Assembly: GCA_013153765.1 (NCBI GenBank) | Contig: JAADDT010000113.1 | Coordinates: 1 to 22,474, forward strand | Direction: 5' to 3' | DNA: 22,474 bases | DNA from: Aquificota bacterium | GTDB taxonomy: Bacteria > Aquificota > Aquificia > Aquificales > Hydrogenothermaceae | Shown: positions 1 to 7,664 of the stretch, piece after piece | Position numbering within the stretch: the stretch's first letter is position 1 | Layout of the letters: every line of letters starts with the position of its first letter | Made by a program: the position numbers and the translations under genes | The notes under the pieces: model-generated | The model's input: only the letters and a program-made list of their open reading frames with translations | Databases searched by the model: none | Told to the model about the DNA's origin: nothing

Positions 1-1059
1 AAGACGGCAAAGGAGGTAAGGGATAAATCCATAGCCTTCGGCTGGAAAAGTGATGCGGCCGCCAGACTTTCAATGCTCATTTTCCTTGCAGGATACGAGG
101 TTTTCAGGGCAGTAAGCGTCCTTTTCGTGGCTTACTCTGACCTTACCATAGGTCTTATGCTTGCCATATTCGGCTACCTGTGGGTTATGATGACGCCGGT
201 GCAGGAACTTCTGGCTATACAGTACGCCTTCCATTCGGCTGACACCTCCCTGAAAAGGCTTAACGAAATATTCCAGATGAGGAAGGAGCCGGAGTATCCG
301 CACGTTCTCAATCCTTTTAAAAACAGGAAAACCTGCGACGCAAGGCTGAAAGATGTTTATTTTTCTTACGACGGGGTTAACTACACCATAAAGGGGGTCA
401 ACATAAAGGCTGAAGAAGGTCAGAAGGTAGCAATAGTAGGGGCAAGCGGAAGCGGTAAAACGACGCTTGCTCACATACTCGTGGGCATATATCCTGTGGA
501 CAGGGGGGACGTTCTTTACGGCGGTATTTCTGTAAAGGAGATAGGTCTTGACGTGGTCAGGGAAAACGTCTCTCTCGTTCTGCAAAATCCGATGATGTTC
601 AACGACACGGTAAGGTTTAACCTTACGCTGGGCAGGGATATTCCGGAGCACAAGATATGGGAAGCGTTGGAGATAGCACAGCTGAAGGAGGTTGTGGAAA
701 ATCTACCTGAAAAACTGGACACTGTTATAGGGAAACACGGCGTAAGGCTGTCCGGCGGTCAGAAGCAGAGGCTTGCCATTGCACGTATGATACTGCAGGA
801 ACCGAAAATAGTAATACTGGACGAAGCCACCTCCGCACTGGACACTCACACCGAGTACAGGCTTTTTAAGGCTCTGCAGAAATACCTGAAGGACAAAACG
901 ACAGTACTGATAGCTCACAGGTTAACCACAGTCCAGCAGGCGGATTACATATACGTTCTGGACGGCGGTAAGGTCGTGGAGGAAGGCACGCACGAGGAGT
1001 TAATGGAAAAGGAAGGTCTTTACAGCAGTTTTATGAAACACCACTGGAAAACTATTTAG
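1..1059 (+). CDS. ABC exporter, fused membrane/ATPase protein (5' end outside window)
   Basis: The frame is open from base 1, so only the C-terminal 352 residues are present. The first ~110 residues hold the last hydrophobic membrane segments of an exporter-type transmembrane domain. The rest is a full nucleotide-binding domain: Walker A GASGSGKTT near residue 147, signature LSGGQKQR at 250-257, Walker B ending in D274-E275, and the switch histidine H306. This order (membrane domain then ATPase in one chain) is that of MsbA/HlyB-type half-transporters, which work as homo- or heterodimers in the inner membrane to export lipids, peptides or drugs. The substrate cannot be told. The stop overlaps the ribosome-binding site of the downstream helicase gene (8 bases between them), so the two are probably co-transcribed. 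Confidence 0.93.
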   Translation, partial: KTAKEVRDKSIAFGWKSDAAARLSMLIFLAGYEVFRAVSVLFVAYSDLTIGLMLAIFGYLWVMMTPVQELLAIQYAFHSADTSLKRLNEIFQMRKEPEYPHVLNPFKNRKTCDARLKDVYFSYDGVNYTIKGVNIKAEEGQKVAIVGASGSGKTTLAHILVGIYPVDRGDVLYGGISVKEIGLDVVRENVSLVLQNPMMFNDTVRFNLTLGRDIPEHKIWEALEIAQLKEVVENLPEKLDTVIGKHGVRLSGGQKQRLAIARMILQEPKIVILDEATSALDTHTEYRLFKALQKYLKDKTTVLIAHRLTTVQQADYIYVLDGGKVVEEGTHEELMEKEGLYSSFMKHHWKTI

Positions 1060-1067
1060 GAGAGGGT

Positions 1068-3152
1068 ATGGAGTTCCTTAAAGGTCTGAACGAAGAGCAG
1101 AAAAAAGCCGTTTTACACCTGTCTTCTCCACTGCTGGTCTTGGCAGGGGCAGGGTCAGGTAAGACGAAGGTCATAACGCACAAAATAATGTATCTGGTAA
1201 AAGAACTGGAACTGCCGGTTGACCGTATTCTGGCTATCACGTTTACCAATAAGGCGGCTCAAGAGATGAAGGAAAGGGTGGTTGATGCGTTGAAGCTACA
1301 GGAGGAGCCGCAGTGGATAACCACATTCCACAGCTTAAGTGCCAAAATACTCCGTATGGAAGGGCAGGCTTTAGGCTACGGCAGGGATTTTGTCATATAC
1401 GACGAGGAGGACAGCAGGAAGGTTCTGAAGGACGTGGTTAAGGAGCTGGGCATTGACGGGGAGGTTTACAAACCTGAAAGGCTGAAAAGTATCATTTCCC
1501 AGATAAAGCAGGGGCTTGACGAAAGCGTTATAGATTTCTACAGCCTCAATCTGCCACACCTTCCGAAGGTTTATCAGAAGTATCAGGAAAGCCTTCTGCT
1601 GGCAAACGCCATGGATTTTGACGACCTGCTTGTAAATCTGGTAAGGCTTTTTGAGGAAGACCGCTCTGTCCTTGATTTTTGGAGGAAAAGGTTTGACTAC
1701 ATACTGGTTGACGAGTATCAGGATACTAATCTGGTTCAGCATAAGATACTGAAACTGCTGGTTGGGGATAGGGACTGTATAACGGTGGTTGGGGACCCTC
1801 AGCAGTGCATATACACCTGGAGAGGGGCAAATCCGGAAAACATACTGGAGTTTGAAAAGGACTTTCCAAACACGCAGATAGTAAAGCTTGAAAGGAACTA
1901 CAGGTCAACAGGAAAGATACTCTCCCTTGCAAACAGGGTGATAGCGAACGCAAAGGGCAGGTGGAAGGAAAAGATACTGAGGCTGTGGACTGACAGGGAA
2001 GATGGGGAGGACATCTACCTTGCAGTCCTTGATACGGACAAAAAGGAAAGCGGTTTCATCGGCAAAAGGATTTTGAAGCTGATGGAAGGGGAAGGCTACT
2101 CTTACGGGGACTTTGCCGTTCTTATCAGAATGGCTTACCTGTCAAGGAATATAGAGGAGCTGTTCGTAAGGCTGGGCATACCGTATCAGGTTATAGGGGG
2201 CGTCCGTTTTTACGAAAGGGCGGAGGTGAAGGACATACTTTCTTACCTGAGGCTTGCAGTACAGCCTAAAGATACGCAGGCTTTCAAAAGGGTTATAAAC
2301 CTGCCTGCAAGGGGAATAGGCGAAAAAACCGTGCAAAAAATAGGTGAGTTTTACGAGGAAAACTGGCTACAGGCTGTAAAGGATGCGGTTGACAGCCTCC
2401 CTTCAAAAACAGCCGAAAGGCTGAAAGAGTTCCTCCAAGTAATGGAATACGTAAGGGAAAACGTGGAAGCCAAGCCGTCTGAAACGGCAAGGAACCTTGT
2501 AAGCTGGATAGGATACAGGGACTATCTGGAGAAGAAGTATCAGGACTGGGAGGAAAGGCTGGCTAACCTGCAGGAGTTGTTTACCGCACTTTCGGAGGTT
2601 GAAAGGTCAGGTAAAACCTTTTCCCAATTCCTTGAGGAAAGCTCCCTTTCACAGGCACAGGACAGCCTTGAAAACACCGATACGGTTAAGATAATGACAG
2701 TCCACGGGGCAAAGGGGCTTGAGTTTCCGGTTGTTTTTGTCCCTGCACTTGAGGAGGGCGTTTTCCCAAGCGGAAAGAGTTTTGAGGACATAGAACAGAT
2801 GGAGGAGGAAAGGAGGCTGTTTTACGTGGCAATCACGCGGGCAAAGGAAAGGCTTTACTTAAGCTACGCAAGGAAAAGGAGTAGTTATAGCGGTAGGCTT
2901 AACGAAACAAAACCTTCCCGCTTTCTGAAGGACATAAAGGACAGTCTGAGGCTCATAACTGACAGGAAGCCTGCGGTTGTAAGTAAGCCAGTCCGGTCAG
3001 CTGACCTGTCCCAGCTGAAGGTGGGAGACCTTGTTAAGCATTCCGCCTTTGGGAAGGGGGTTGTAGCCGGCATTTCCGGAAACAACGTTAAGGTAATATT
3101 TGAAAAGGTTGGGGAAAAGACAATAAGGAAGGATTTTTTAAAGAAAGCCTAA
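1068..3152 (+). CDS. pcrA: UvrD/PcrA-type superfamily 1A DNA helicase
   Basis: 694 residues, a usual length for PcrA/UvrD. A 3'-5' ATP-driven DNA helicase for nucleotide excision and mismatch repair and for clearing replication forks. Seen in order: Q motif LNEEQKKAV (7-15), Walker A AGAGSGKT (26-33), motif II DEYQDT (215-220), motif III region VGDPQQCIYTWRGA (241-254), motif IV RNYRST, and motif VI YVAITRAKERLYLSYA. In motif III a Cys replaces the Ser usual in QSIY. The last ~45 residues (VGDLVKHSAFGKGVV...) match the small C-terminal Tudor-like domain of PcrA, which binds RNA polymerase in known members; this favours PcrA/UvrD over Rep. ATG start with AGGAGAGG just upstream. The 3' end overlaps the convergent murI by 4 bases. 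The name pcrA is by family; uvrD would be equally acceptable. Confidence 0.93.
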   Translation: MEFLKGLNEEQKKAVLHLSSPLLVLAGAGSGKTKVITHKIMYLVKELELPVDRILAITFTNKAAQEMKERVVDALKLQEEPQWITTFHSLSAKILRMEGQALGYGRDFVIYDEEDSRKVLKDVVKELGIDGEVYKPERLKSIISQIKQGLDESVIDFYSLNLPHLPKVYQKYQESLLLANAMDFDDLLVNLVRLFEEDRSVLDFWRKRFDYILVDEYQDTNLVQHKILKLLVGDRDCITVVGDPQQCIYTWRGANPENILEFEKDFPNTQIVKLERNYRSTGKILSLANRVIANAKGRWKEKILRLWTDREDGEDIYLAVLDTDKKESGFIGKRILKLMEGEGYSYGDFAVLIRMAYLSRNIEELFVRLGIPYQVIGGVRFYERAEVKDILSYLRLAVQPKDTQAFKRVINLPARGIGEKTVQKIGEFYEENWLQAVKDAVDSLPSKTAERLKEFLQVMEYVRENVEAKPSETARNLVSWIGYRDYLEKKYQDWEERLANLQELFTALSEVERSGKTFSQFLEESSLSQAQDSLENTDTVKIMTVHGAKGLEFPVVFVPALEEGVFPSGKSFEDIEQMEEERRLFYVAITRAKERLYLSYARKRSSYSGRLNETKPSRFLKDIKDSLRLITDRKPAVVSKPVRSADLSQLKVGDLVKHSAFGKGVVAGISGNNVKVIFEKVGEKTIRKDFLKKA

Positions 3153-3922
3153 AGCGTGCATATTTCGGAAAGCTCAACCTTTTCAAGGGGAATGTTTCCC
3201 ACAAGCATCTTTTTGAACTTCTCAAAGCTTTCTGACTCGTCTGTTATGAATATCCGCCGTTTACCTTCACCTGTGAACCTTAAGCCTTCCCTGTGGAGGA
3301 AGTCCGCTATAGCCTGTGACGAGTCAACTATCTTCAGGTGGGGGTAAAGCTGTTTTATCGTGTCCTTAAGCAGTGGGTAATGGGTACAGCCTAATATCAG
3401 CGTGTCTATCCCGCTGTCCACAAGCTCCTGCAGGTATTGTTTTACCACCAGCCTTGGTATTTCTCCCTCAACCATACCTTCCTCAACCAGCGGTACGAAA
3501 AGGGGGCAGGGCTTCTGGAAAACCTGTATTCCGCTTTTTTCAAGCAGTTTTCTGTAGGCGTTGCTCCTTACGGTAGCCTGCGTTCCTATCACTCCGACCT
3601 TCCCGTTTTCCGTGTACCTTAAAGCCATTTCCACTCCCGGCTCTATAACGCCTATAACCGGAATGTCCATCTGGCTTTTCAGCAGTTCTCCCGCATAGGA
3701 GGAGGCGGTGTTGCAGGCTATTATTAAAGCTTCTATGCCGAAACCTTTCAGGTAGTTTGCCGCTTCTGTAGAGTACCTTATTACCGTCTCCCTTGACTTG
3801 TTGCCGTAAGGGACGCGGGCAGTGTCTCCAAAGTAGTATATGTCCGTCAGGGGAAACTCCCTTGCTATCTCCCTGAAAACGGTAAGACCGCCTATGCCGG
3901 AATCAAATATCCCTATGCTCAT
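3149..3922 (-). CDS. murI: glutamate racemase
   Basis: 257 residues, standard for MurI. Interconverts L- and D-glutamate in the cytoplasm, supplying D-Glu for peptidoglycan. The N-terminus MSIGIFDSGIGGLTV holds the catalytic D7-S8. The two catalytic cysteines are C70 in ACNTAS and C179 in LGCTHYPLL, and YFGDTARVPYG lies at 30-40 as in the family. ATG start preceded by AGAAGGAAG. The start lies inside the end of rsfS (20-base overlap), so it is the last gene of an RNase G - BamD - RsfS - MurI operon. Its stop overlaps that of the convergent helicase by 4 bases, leaving no room for a separate terminator. Confidence 0.96.
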   Translation of the reverse strand: MSIGIFDSGIGGLTVFREIAREFPLTDIYYFGDTARVPYGNKSRETVIRYSTEAANYLKGFGIEALIIACNTASSYAGELLKSQMDIPVIGVIEPGVEMALRYTENGKVGVIGTQATVRSNAYRKLLEKSGIQVFQKPCPLFVPLVEEGMVEGEIPRLVVKQYLQELVDSGIDTLILGCTHYPLLKDTIKQLYPHLKIVDSSQAIADFLHREGLRFTGEGKRRIFITDESESFEKFKKMLVGNIPLEKVELSEICTL

Positions 3923-4277
3923 CTTCCTTCTCTTCCCTGTTTGAATATACTACCGGTGCGTCTGACCACAGCCATTCAAGGTTGTAGTACTCCCTCAATT
4001 CGGGTATGAATATGTTAACCATCACATCACCGTAGTCTATCCCTATCCACCTGCCTTCGTTGTATCCCTCAACGTGGGAAGGGATTACGCCTTCTTCTTT
4101 TAGCTTATGAGTTATTTCGTCACAAATCGCCTTTGTATGAACAGGAACGTCTCCGGTGATTATTACCATGTAGTCGGCAATTGGGGAGACCTTACCTATC
4201 TCAAGGGCTACAATGTCCTTACCTTTTTTCTCCTCACCTATTTTGACTATTTTGTCAACTATCTCTTTAGGCTCTAT
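3903..4277 (-). CDS. rsfS: ribosomal silencing factor RsfS (Iojap family), apparent AUA start
   Basis: RsfS binds ribosomal protein L14 and blocks 30S-50S joining when nutrients are short. From the first ATG (4169) only 88 residues would be made, lacking the conserved first strands. Upstream in frame, without a stop, the sequence encodes KKGKDIVALEIGKVSPIADY, which continues directly into MVIITGD and matches the RsfS N-terminal pattern; the core then has EGYNEGRWIGIDYGDVMVNIF and EYYNLEWLW. Between the in-frame TAA at 4302-4304 and 4169 there is no ATG, GTG or TTG. An AAAGGAGGG site (4284-4292) sits 6 bases before an ATA codon at 4277-4275, and the upstream gene stops at 4280-4282, two bases before that ATA. 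I therefore place the start at ATA, giving 124 residues, near the family's usual length. The family is secure; the start is an inference. A base error in the sequence is the main alternative. Confidence 0.85.
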   Translation of the reverse strand: MEPKEIVDKIVKIGEEKKGKDIVALEIGKVSPIADYMVIITGDVPVHTKAICDEITHKLKEEGVIPSHVEGYNEGRWIGIDYGDVMVNIFIPELREYYNLEWLWSDAPVVYSNREEKEDEHRDI

Positions 4278-4279
4278 CG

Positions 4280-5179
4280 TTATCCCTCCTTTGTAAGTTC
4301 TTTAAGCAGTTCTTTCATCTGTTTTTTGTATTTTGAGTCAGGATAGTTTTCAATGCCGTGCTTCAGTATTGATACGGCTTTTTCCCTCCCTTCCCTTATC
4401 CTGTCAAGCAGTTTGTTAAGCTGGGCTTCAAGGAGTTTTTTCCTGTTTAGAAGGACGTTTTTCTTTTCCAAGTCCTTTTCGCCGTTTATCTCCTCCTCCA
4501 GCTTTTTTATTTTTTTCCTGTATTCTTCTATTTTGTCCTCGTACTGTTTGTGGGTGTTTGCAAGGTTGTAGGCTATTTTGTATATGATGTAGTCCTTTTC
4601 TATCTGGTCAGGGTACTCGTCAAATACCATGTTGTAGTAAACTGAGGCGGAGTAATGTTTTCCCAGCTTTTCGTAAAGGTAGGCTATCCCGATAAGGTGC
4701 TGGGCTTCCATCTTTTTTGCCTGTTTTATTATCTCAAGGGCTTTTTTTGCGTAAGGGCTGTCAGGGTAGTTGTCAATCAGCTCTTCTGCCTTTTCAAGGG
4801 CTTTACGGACGTAAGTAAGGTCCCTGTCAGGTGAGGGGGATATTTTAAGGTAGGAGACAGCCAGCTTGTAAAGGACTTCAGGCACTTTAGGTGATGTTGG
4901 GAAAAGGGCAAGGTATTCCTCAAACTCAACTATCGCGTCTATGTAGTTTCCCTGCTGGTAGTATATGTTTGCAAGGTAGTACCTTGCTTCCATTATGTCG
5001 GCGGTGGTCATGTTAGGGGCTTTGTATATGGCTTTTTTAAGGTATTCTTTGGCGTCGTCGTACTCACCTTTTTTGTAAAGCTCTATACCTTTTGTAAGCA
5101 CCTGTTCTTTTTTGAAGGTCTTTTCGCTACAGGAAAATACCAGACCTGCCGCAAGCAGTATCAGGAAGGTTTTTTTCAT
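4280..5179 (-). CDS. bamD: BamD-like outer-membrane assembly lipoprotein (TPR)
   Basis: 299 residues. The N-terminus is a lipoprotein signal: MKK, a hydrophobic stretch, then VFSC with the lipidated Cys at position 17. The next ~180 residues are tetratricopeptide-like helices matching BamD/YfiO, including the family stretch FPTSPKVPEVLYKLAVSYL followed by SPDRDLTYVRKALE and YPDSPYAKKA. BamD is the lipoprotein partner of BamA that inserts beta-barrel proteins into the outer membrane. The last ~90 residues are highly charged (KIEEYRKKIKKLEEEINGEK...), probably a coiled coil, which is longer than in proteobacterial BamD. The ATG overlaps the stop of the RNase G gene (ATGA), indicating translational coupling. 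The last codons of this gene contain the ribosome-binding site of rsfS. Confidence 0.86.
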   Translation of the reverse strand: MKKTFLILLAAGLVFSCSEKTFKKEQVLTKGIELYKKGEYDDAKEYLKKAIYKAPNMTTADIMEARYYLANIYYQQGNYIDAIVEFEEYLALFPTSPKVPEVLYKLAVSYLKISPSPDRDLTYVRKALEKAEELIDNYPDSPYAKKALEIIKQAKKMEAQHLIGIAYLYEKLGKHYSASVYYNMVFDEYPDQIEKDYIIYKIAYNLANTHKQYEDKIEEYRKKIKKLEEEINGEKDLEKKNVLLNRKKLLEAQLNKLLDRIREGREKAVSILKHGIENYPDSKYKKQMKELLKELTKEG

Positions 5180-6576
5180 TCCACTCTCTCTATGCTGAAT
5201 TTATTAACGTGCTGGTTTATATCAGAAATAATATCAACACTGCCTTCAAGTTTCAATTCGTTTATCAGTTTTTTTACTGCCTTTAGCAGGTGTGGGTGGA
5301 CTTTAATTTTTATTTTTACGAAGGGCTTTATCTCTGATATTTTCTTTTCTATTTCAAATAAAAGCAGGTATTTACTTTTTATGAAGCCGTTGCCGTTGCA
5401 GGTAAAACATATTTCTGTAAGCTGTTTTATCAGGCTTTCTTCCAGTTTTTTCCTCGTAAGCTCAAGCAGTCCAAGTGATGTGAAGTTTTTTATTTTTACA
5501 GGTCTTTTGTCCCTTTTCACTTCCTCTTTAAACTGCTCTATCAGTGCCTTTTTTTTCTCCTCGTCCTTCATGTCAATAAAGTCTATTACTATTATGCCTC
5601 CCAAATCCCTTAACCGGAGGTGTTTTGCTATCTCTTTCATAGCTTCAAGGTTTGTGTGGTAAGCGGTGTCCTCAAGTGATTTGTGCCTGCAGTGGCTACC
5701 GCTGTTGACGTCAATTGAGACGAGGGCTTCCGTTTCTTCTATCACCAGATATCCGCCGTTTTTAAGCCAGACGTAAGGGTTTAGTATTTTTGCTATTATT
5801 TTGTCAACCTGATAGTAGGTGTAGAGGGATACTTTTCTTTTCCTGTAAGGCTCAAGTTTTATTTCCTGCTTGAAGTTTTTCTTTATGTATTCTTTTATTT
5901 CTTTCAGTTTTTTTATGTCGTCAGATACGATTTTGGTAAACCTGCCTGCGTAGTCCCGCAGAATGCCGAATACCTTGCTTGATTCTTCGTAAAGCAGTGT
6001 TGGTGTCCTTTTTTGCCTTGAAAGTCTGTGTATGTTTTCCCATAGCTGTTTCAGTGAAAGGAAGTCGTCAACGATGGCTTCCTCCGATGCGTCCACTGCG
6101 GAGGTTCTGATGATGTAGCCGTAGTTTTCGTCGTTAAAGGGCTTAAGCAGGTCGTTTATCCTGTTTTTTATCCTTTCCTTTTCTTCCCTGTTTTCTATTT
6201 TTGATGATATGGAGACGTGGGAGTTGTTAGGTATAAGCACCAGATACTTTCCGGGAAGTGTTATTTTGCAGGACAGTTTTGCTCCCTTTGAACTGACAGC
6301 CGCTCTTTTGACCTGCACTATTATGTTTTCGTTGGGCTTTACCGTGTCGCAGTCGTTAATGTCCTTCAGCGGAAGGAACGCTTCCCTGTCTTCTCCTATG
6401 TCAACGAAGGCGGCGTTCATTGCAGGGACTATCCTTTTTATTTTTCCCTTGTATATGTTTCCAGACTGCTTCAGTAAGTCCCTGTATTCAACACGCAGTT
6501 CTACAGGCTCTTTGTTTTCAAATATTACGTATAGGTAAAGGTCCCTTGACGATATAATAACAAGCTCTCTATCCAC
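5176..6576 (-). CDS. rng: ribonuclease G/E family endoribonuclease
   Basis: 466 residues, the length of RNase G rather than the long RNase E. Cuts single-stranded AU-rich RNA in mRNA decay and rRNA maturation. Residues ~35-105 are an S1 RNA-binding domain (GNIYKGKIKRIVPAMNAAFVDIG). The DNase I-like catalytic part has D289 in SIDVNSG and D332 in VIDFID, matching the Mg-binding aspartates of E. coli RNase E/G (D303 and D346). The zinc-link cysteines that hold the dimer are C390 and C393 in CFTCNGNG. Start is GTG at 6576 with only a weak AGGT upstream; no better start is visible. The gene looks more A+T-rich and Lys-rich than its neighbours. It heads the operon with bamD, rsfS and murI. Confidence 0.94.
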   Translation of the reverse strand: MDRELVIISSRDLYLYVIFENKEPVELRVEYRDLLKQSGNIYKGKIKRIVPAMNAAFVDIGEDREAFLPLKDINDCDTVKPNENIIVQVKRAAVSSKGAKLSCKITLPGKYLVLIPNNSHVSISSKIENREEKERIKNRINDLLKPFNDENYGYIIRTSAVDASEEAIVDDFLSLKQLWENIHRLSRQKRTPTLLYEESSKVFGILRDYAGRFTKIVSDDIKKLKEIKEYIKKNFKQEIKLEPYRKRKVSLYTYYQVDKIIAKILNPYVWLKNGGYLVIEETEALVSIDVNSGSHCRHKSLEDTAYHTNLEAMKEIAKHLRLRDLGGIIVIDFIDMKDEEKKKALIEQFKEEVKRDKRPVKIKNFTSLGLLELTRKKLEESLIKQLTEICFTCNGNGFIKSKYLLLFEIEKKISEIKPFVKIKIKVHPHLLKAVKKLINELKLEGSVDIISDINQHVNKFSIERVE

Positions 6577-6643
6577 TTAATTACCTGAAGACTGGAAATT
6601 CCTTCCTAAATAATAAATCAGTAAGGCAGGTTTATCAAGGGAA

Positions 6644-6665
6644 AGCCGGAAAGGGGCTTCCGGCT
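6644..6665 (-). terminator. probable intrinsic terminator after the polyferredoxin gene
   Basis: Perfect 8-bp stem AGCCGGAA/TTCCGGCT with a 6-base loop, beginning 8 bases past the stop of the minus-strand polyferredoxin gene. On the minus strand the stem is followed by TTTCCCTTGATAAA, a modest T-rich tail. The plus-strand side is G-rich, so it fits minus-strand termination only. It separates this gene from the rng operon. Confidence 0.6.
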
Positions 6666-6673
6666 GGGGGGGA

Positions 6674-7555
6674 TTAGGATTTTTTCACTTTACCGGCTAT
6701 AAAGTCCGGGTCCCTTTCGGGCAGTTCTTGGACCCATGTCATAAGCGGTTCTTTACACTGGGGCAGTCTTACCTGACGGCAGGTGTCAACACATTCTCCA
6801 CACACGATACATGCCTGTATCCCTTTGTAAAAGTCGTTTATGTAAGCCATTCTTCTTGGGTCTAACGCCATAGGGCAGTTTTTTATACATTCTTTACAGC
6901 TTCCACAGTCGGACAGGTCGTACTGTGGTGCCATGGTCGTTTTGAACTTGTGGTAGTAAGGCGTTATTTTCTGGTAAATGCCTGTTGGACAGAAAGTTCT
7001 GCACCACCTTTTGCCTATAAACACTTCAAAATAAACCACCACGAATGCGGAAAGGAAGGCGACCCACATCCAAGAAAACATAGGATTTGTGTAGTAGAAA
7101 AACACCCTCAAATCTGTTATCCAGTTAAAGAAAAGGGCAAGGAAAAGTACCGCAACGACCAGTGAGACGAAGTAATATCCTAACTTACTTGGCGTTTTTG
7201 ATCTGGGGGTGAACATTTTTCTCCTTATCTTGTCCTGTATCTCCGCCACCCAGCCGCCGGGACATATCCATCCGCAAAAAACCCTGCCGTTGACAAGGTT
7301 CAGTACTATAACCAGTATTGCAAAAAATCCCAGTGCGAATATTACAGGCATCAGACCGTCCTCAACGGACACCCTTTCTCCCAGTATCCACGCTTCGTCG
7401 TGTGCAAGGTCTATTTTTGCTATTTTAAGCTGGGGGATAAGTATCAGTAGAAGGATAACGGTAATATATACGGTATTGCGGAGTACGGTAAACTTGTGTG
7501 TCTCAAAGAACGACGGCTGTGGACAGGACTGGCTCGTTTCCACTTGGGTTGACAT
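6674..7555 (-). CDS. membrane polyferredoxin, NapH/CcoG-like (4Fe-4S)
   Basis: 293 residues from the ATG at 7555, which has GGAGG 8 bases upstream; an in-frame GTG at 7570 lies within that site and is not favoured. Four to five hydrophobic segments form a membrane part. Two CxxxC motifs lie at membrane edges, CGWIC (C94, C98) and CRTFC (C185, C189), as in NapH, NosR and CcoG. The C-terminus carries two ferredoxin clusters: C217, C220, C223, C227 and C249, C252, C255, C259. The second cluster ends in Cys-Arg instead of the usual Cys-Pro. Members pass electrons from quinol to periplasmic reductases (NapH) or act in metal handling for cytochrome oxidase (CcoG). At 293 residues it is nearer NapH than the ~480-residue CcoG. 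No reductase or oxidase gene is adjacent, so the partner is unknown. Confidence 0.85.
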   Translation of the reverse strand: MSTQVETSQSCPQPSFFETHKFTVLRNTVYITVILLLILIPQLKIAKIDLAHDEAWILGERVSVEDGLMPVIFALGFFAILVIVLNLVNGRVFCGWICPGGWVAEIQDKIRRKMFTPRSKTPSKLGYYFVSLVVAVLFLALFFNWITDLRVFFYYTNPMFSWMWVAFLSAFVVVYFEVFIGKRWCRTFCPTGIYQKITPYYHKFKTTMAPQYDLSDCGSCKECIKNCPMALDPRRMAYINDFYKGIQACIVCGECVDTCRQVRLPQCKEPLMTWVQELPERDPDFIAGKVKKS

Positions 7556-7576
7556 AAAATCTACCTCCACAAAAAT

Positions 7577-7605
7577 TTAACAGCGGTAAAATATTATAAT
7601 ATATT
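7577..7605 (+). promoter_or_regulatory. putative promoter of the PEGA lipoprotein gene
   Basis: TTAACA (7577-7582), a 17-base spacer, and TATATT (7600-7605), within a very A+T-rich divergent intergenic region. A second candidate -10, TATAAT at 7605-7610, overlaps it. Either would place the transcript start just before or at the inverted repeat at 7618-7633. Inference from consensus only. Confidence 0.4.
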
Positions 7606-7621
7606 ATAATTGTTTATGTTA
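7593..7621 (-). promoter_or_regulatory. putative promoter of the polyferredoxin gene
   Basis: On the minus strand TATAAT occurs at 7598-7593 and again at 7608-7603. With the first as -10, the -35 position reads TAACAT, a poor match, and the inverted repeat at 7618-7633 would be centred near -40, the usual place for an activator of the FNR/CRP type. This suggests, but does not prove, activator-dependent transcription. Confidence 0.35.
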
Positions 7622-7633
7622 GTTTTTACTAAC
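7618..7633. promoter_or_regulatory. 16-bp inverted repeat, probable operator (copy 1)
   Basis: GTTAGTTTTTACTAAC: perfect 6-base arms GTTAGT/ACTAAC around TTTT. It lies between the divergent polyferredoxin and PEGA lipoprotein genes, next to -10 like boxes for both directions. A second copy with 14 of 16 identical bases lies at 10770-10785 (read on the minus strand). The inner TTAGT-N4-ACTAA has the geometry, not the bases, of an FNR-family site. It may also form an RNA hairpin at the 5' end of the plus-strand transcript. Confidence 0.55.
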
Positions 7634-7664
7634 CAAAAATTTTAACAAAAGGTGAGGTTGTACA

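Noticed and set aside
70..651. 193-residue minus-strand open frame opposite the ABC exporter
   Set aside because: It is a mirror of the ABC coding frame, with no family motif and no ribosome site; the plus-strand frame has all ATPase motifs.
5192..5662. 156-residue plus-strand open frame opposite RNase G
   Set aside because: Composition rich in Phe and Ser is what the antisense of a Lys/Glu-rich gene gives; the RNase G catalytic motifs are on the other strand.
7556..7570. GTG at 7570 as the polyferredoxin start
   Set aside because: It lies inside the GGAGG ribosome site that serves the ATG at 7555.
7618..7633. Calling the inverted repeat an FNR site
   Set aside because: Spacing fits but the half-site is TTAGT, not TTGAT; the regulator cannot be named.
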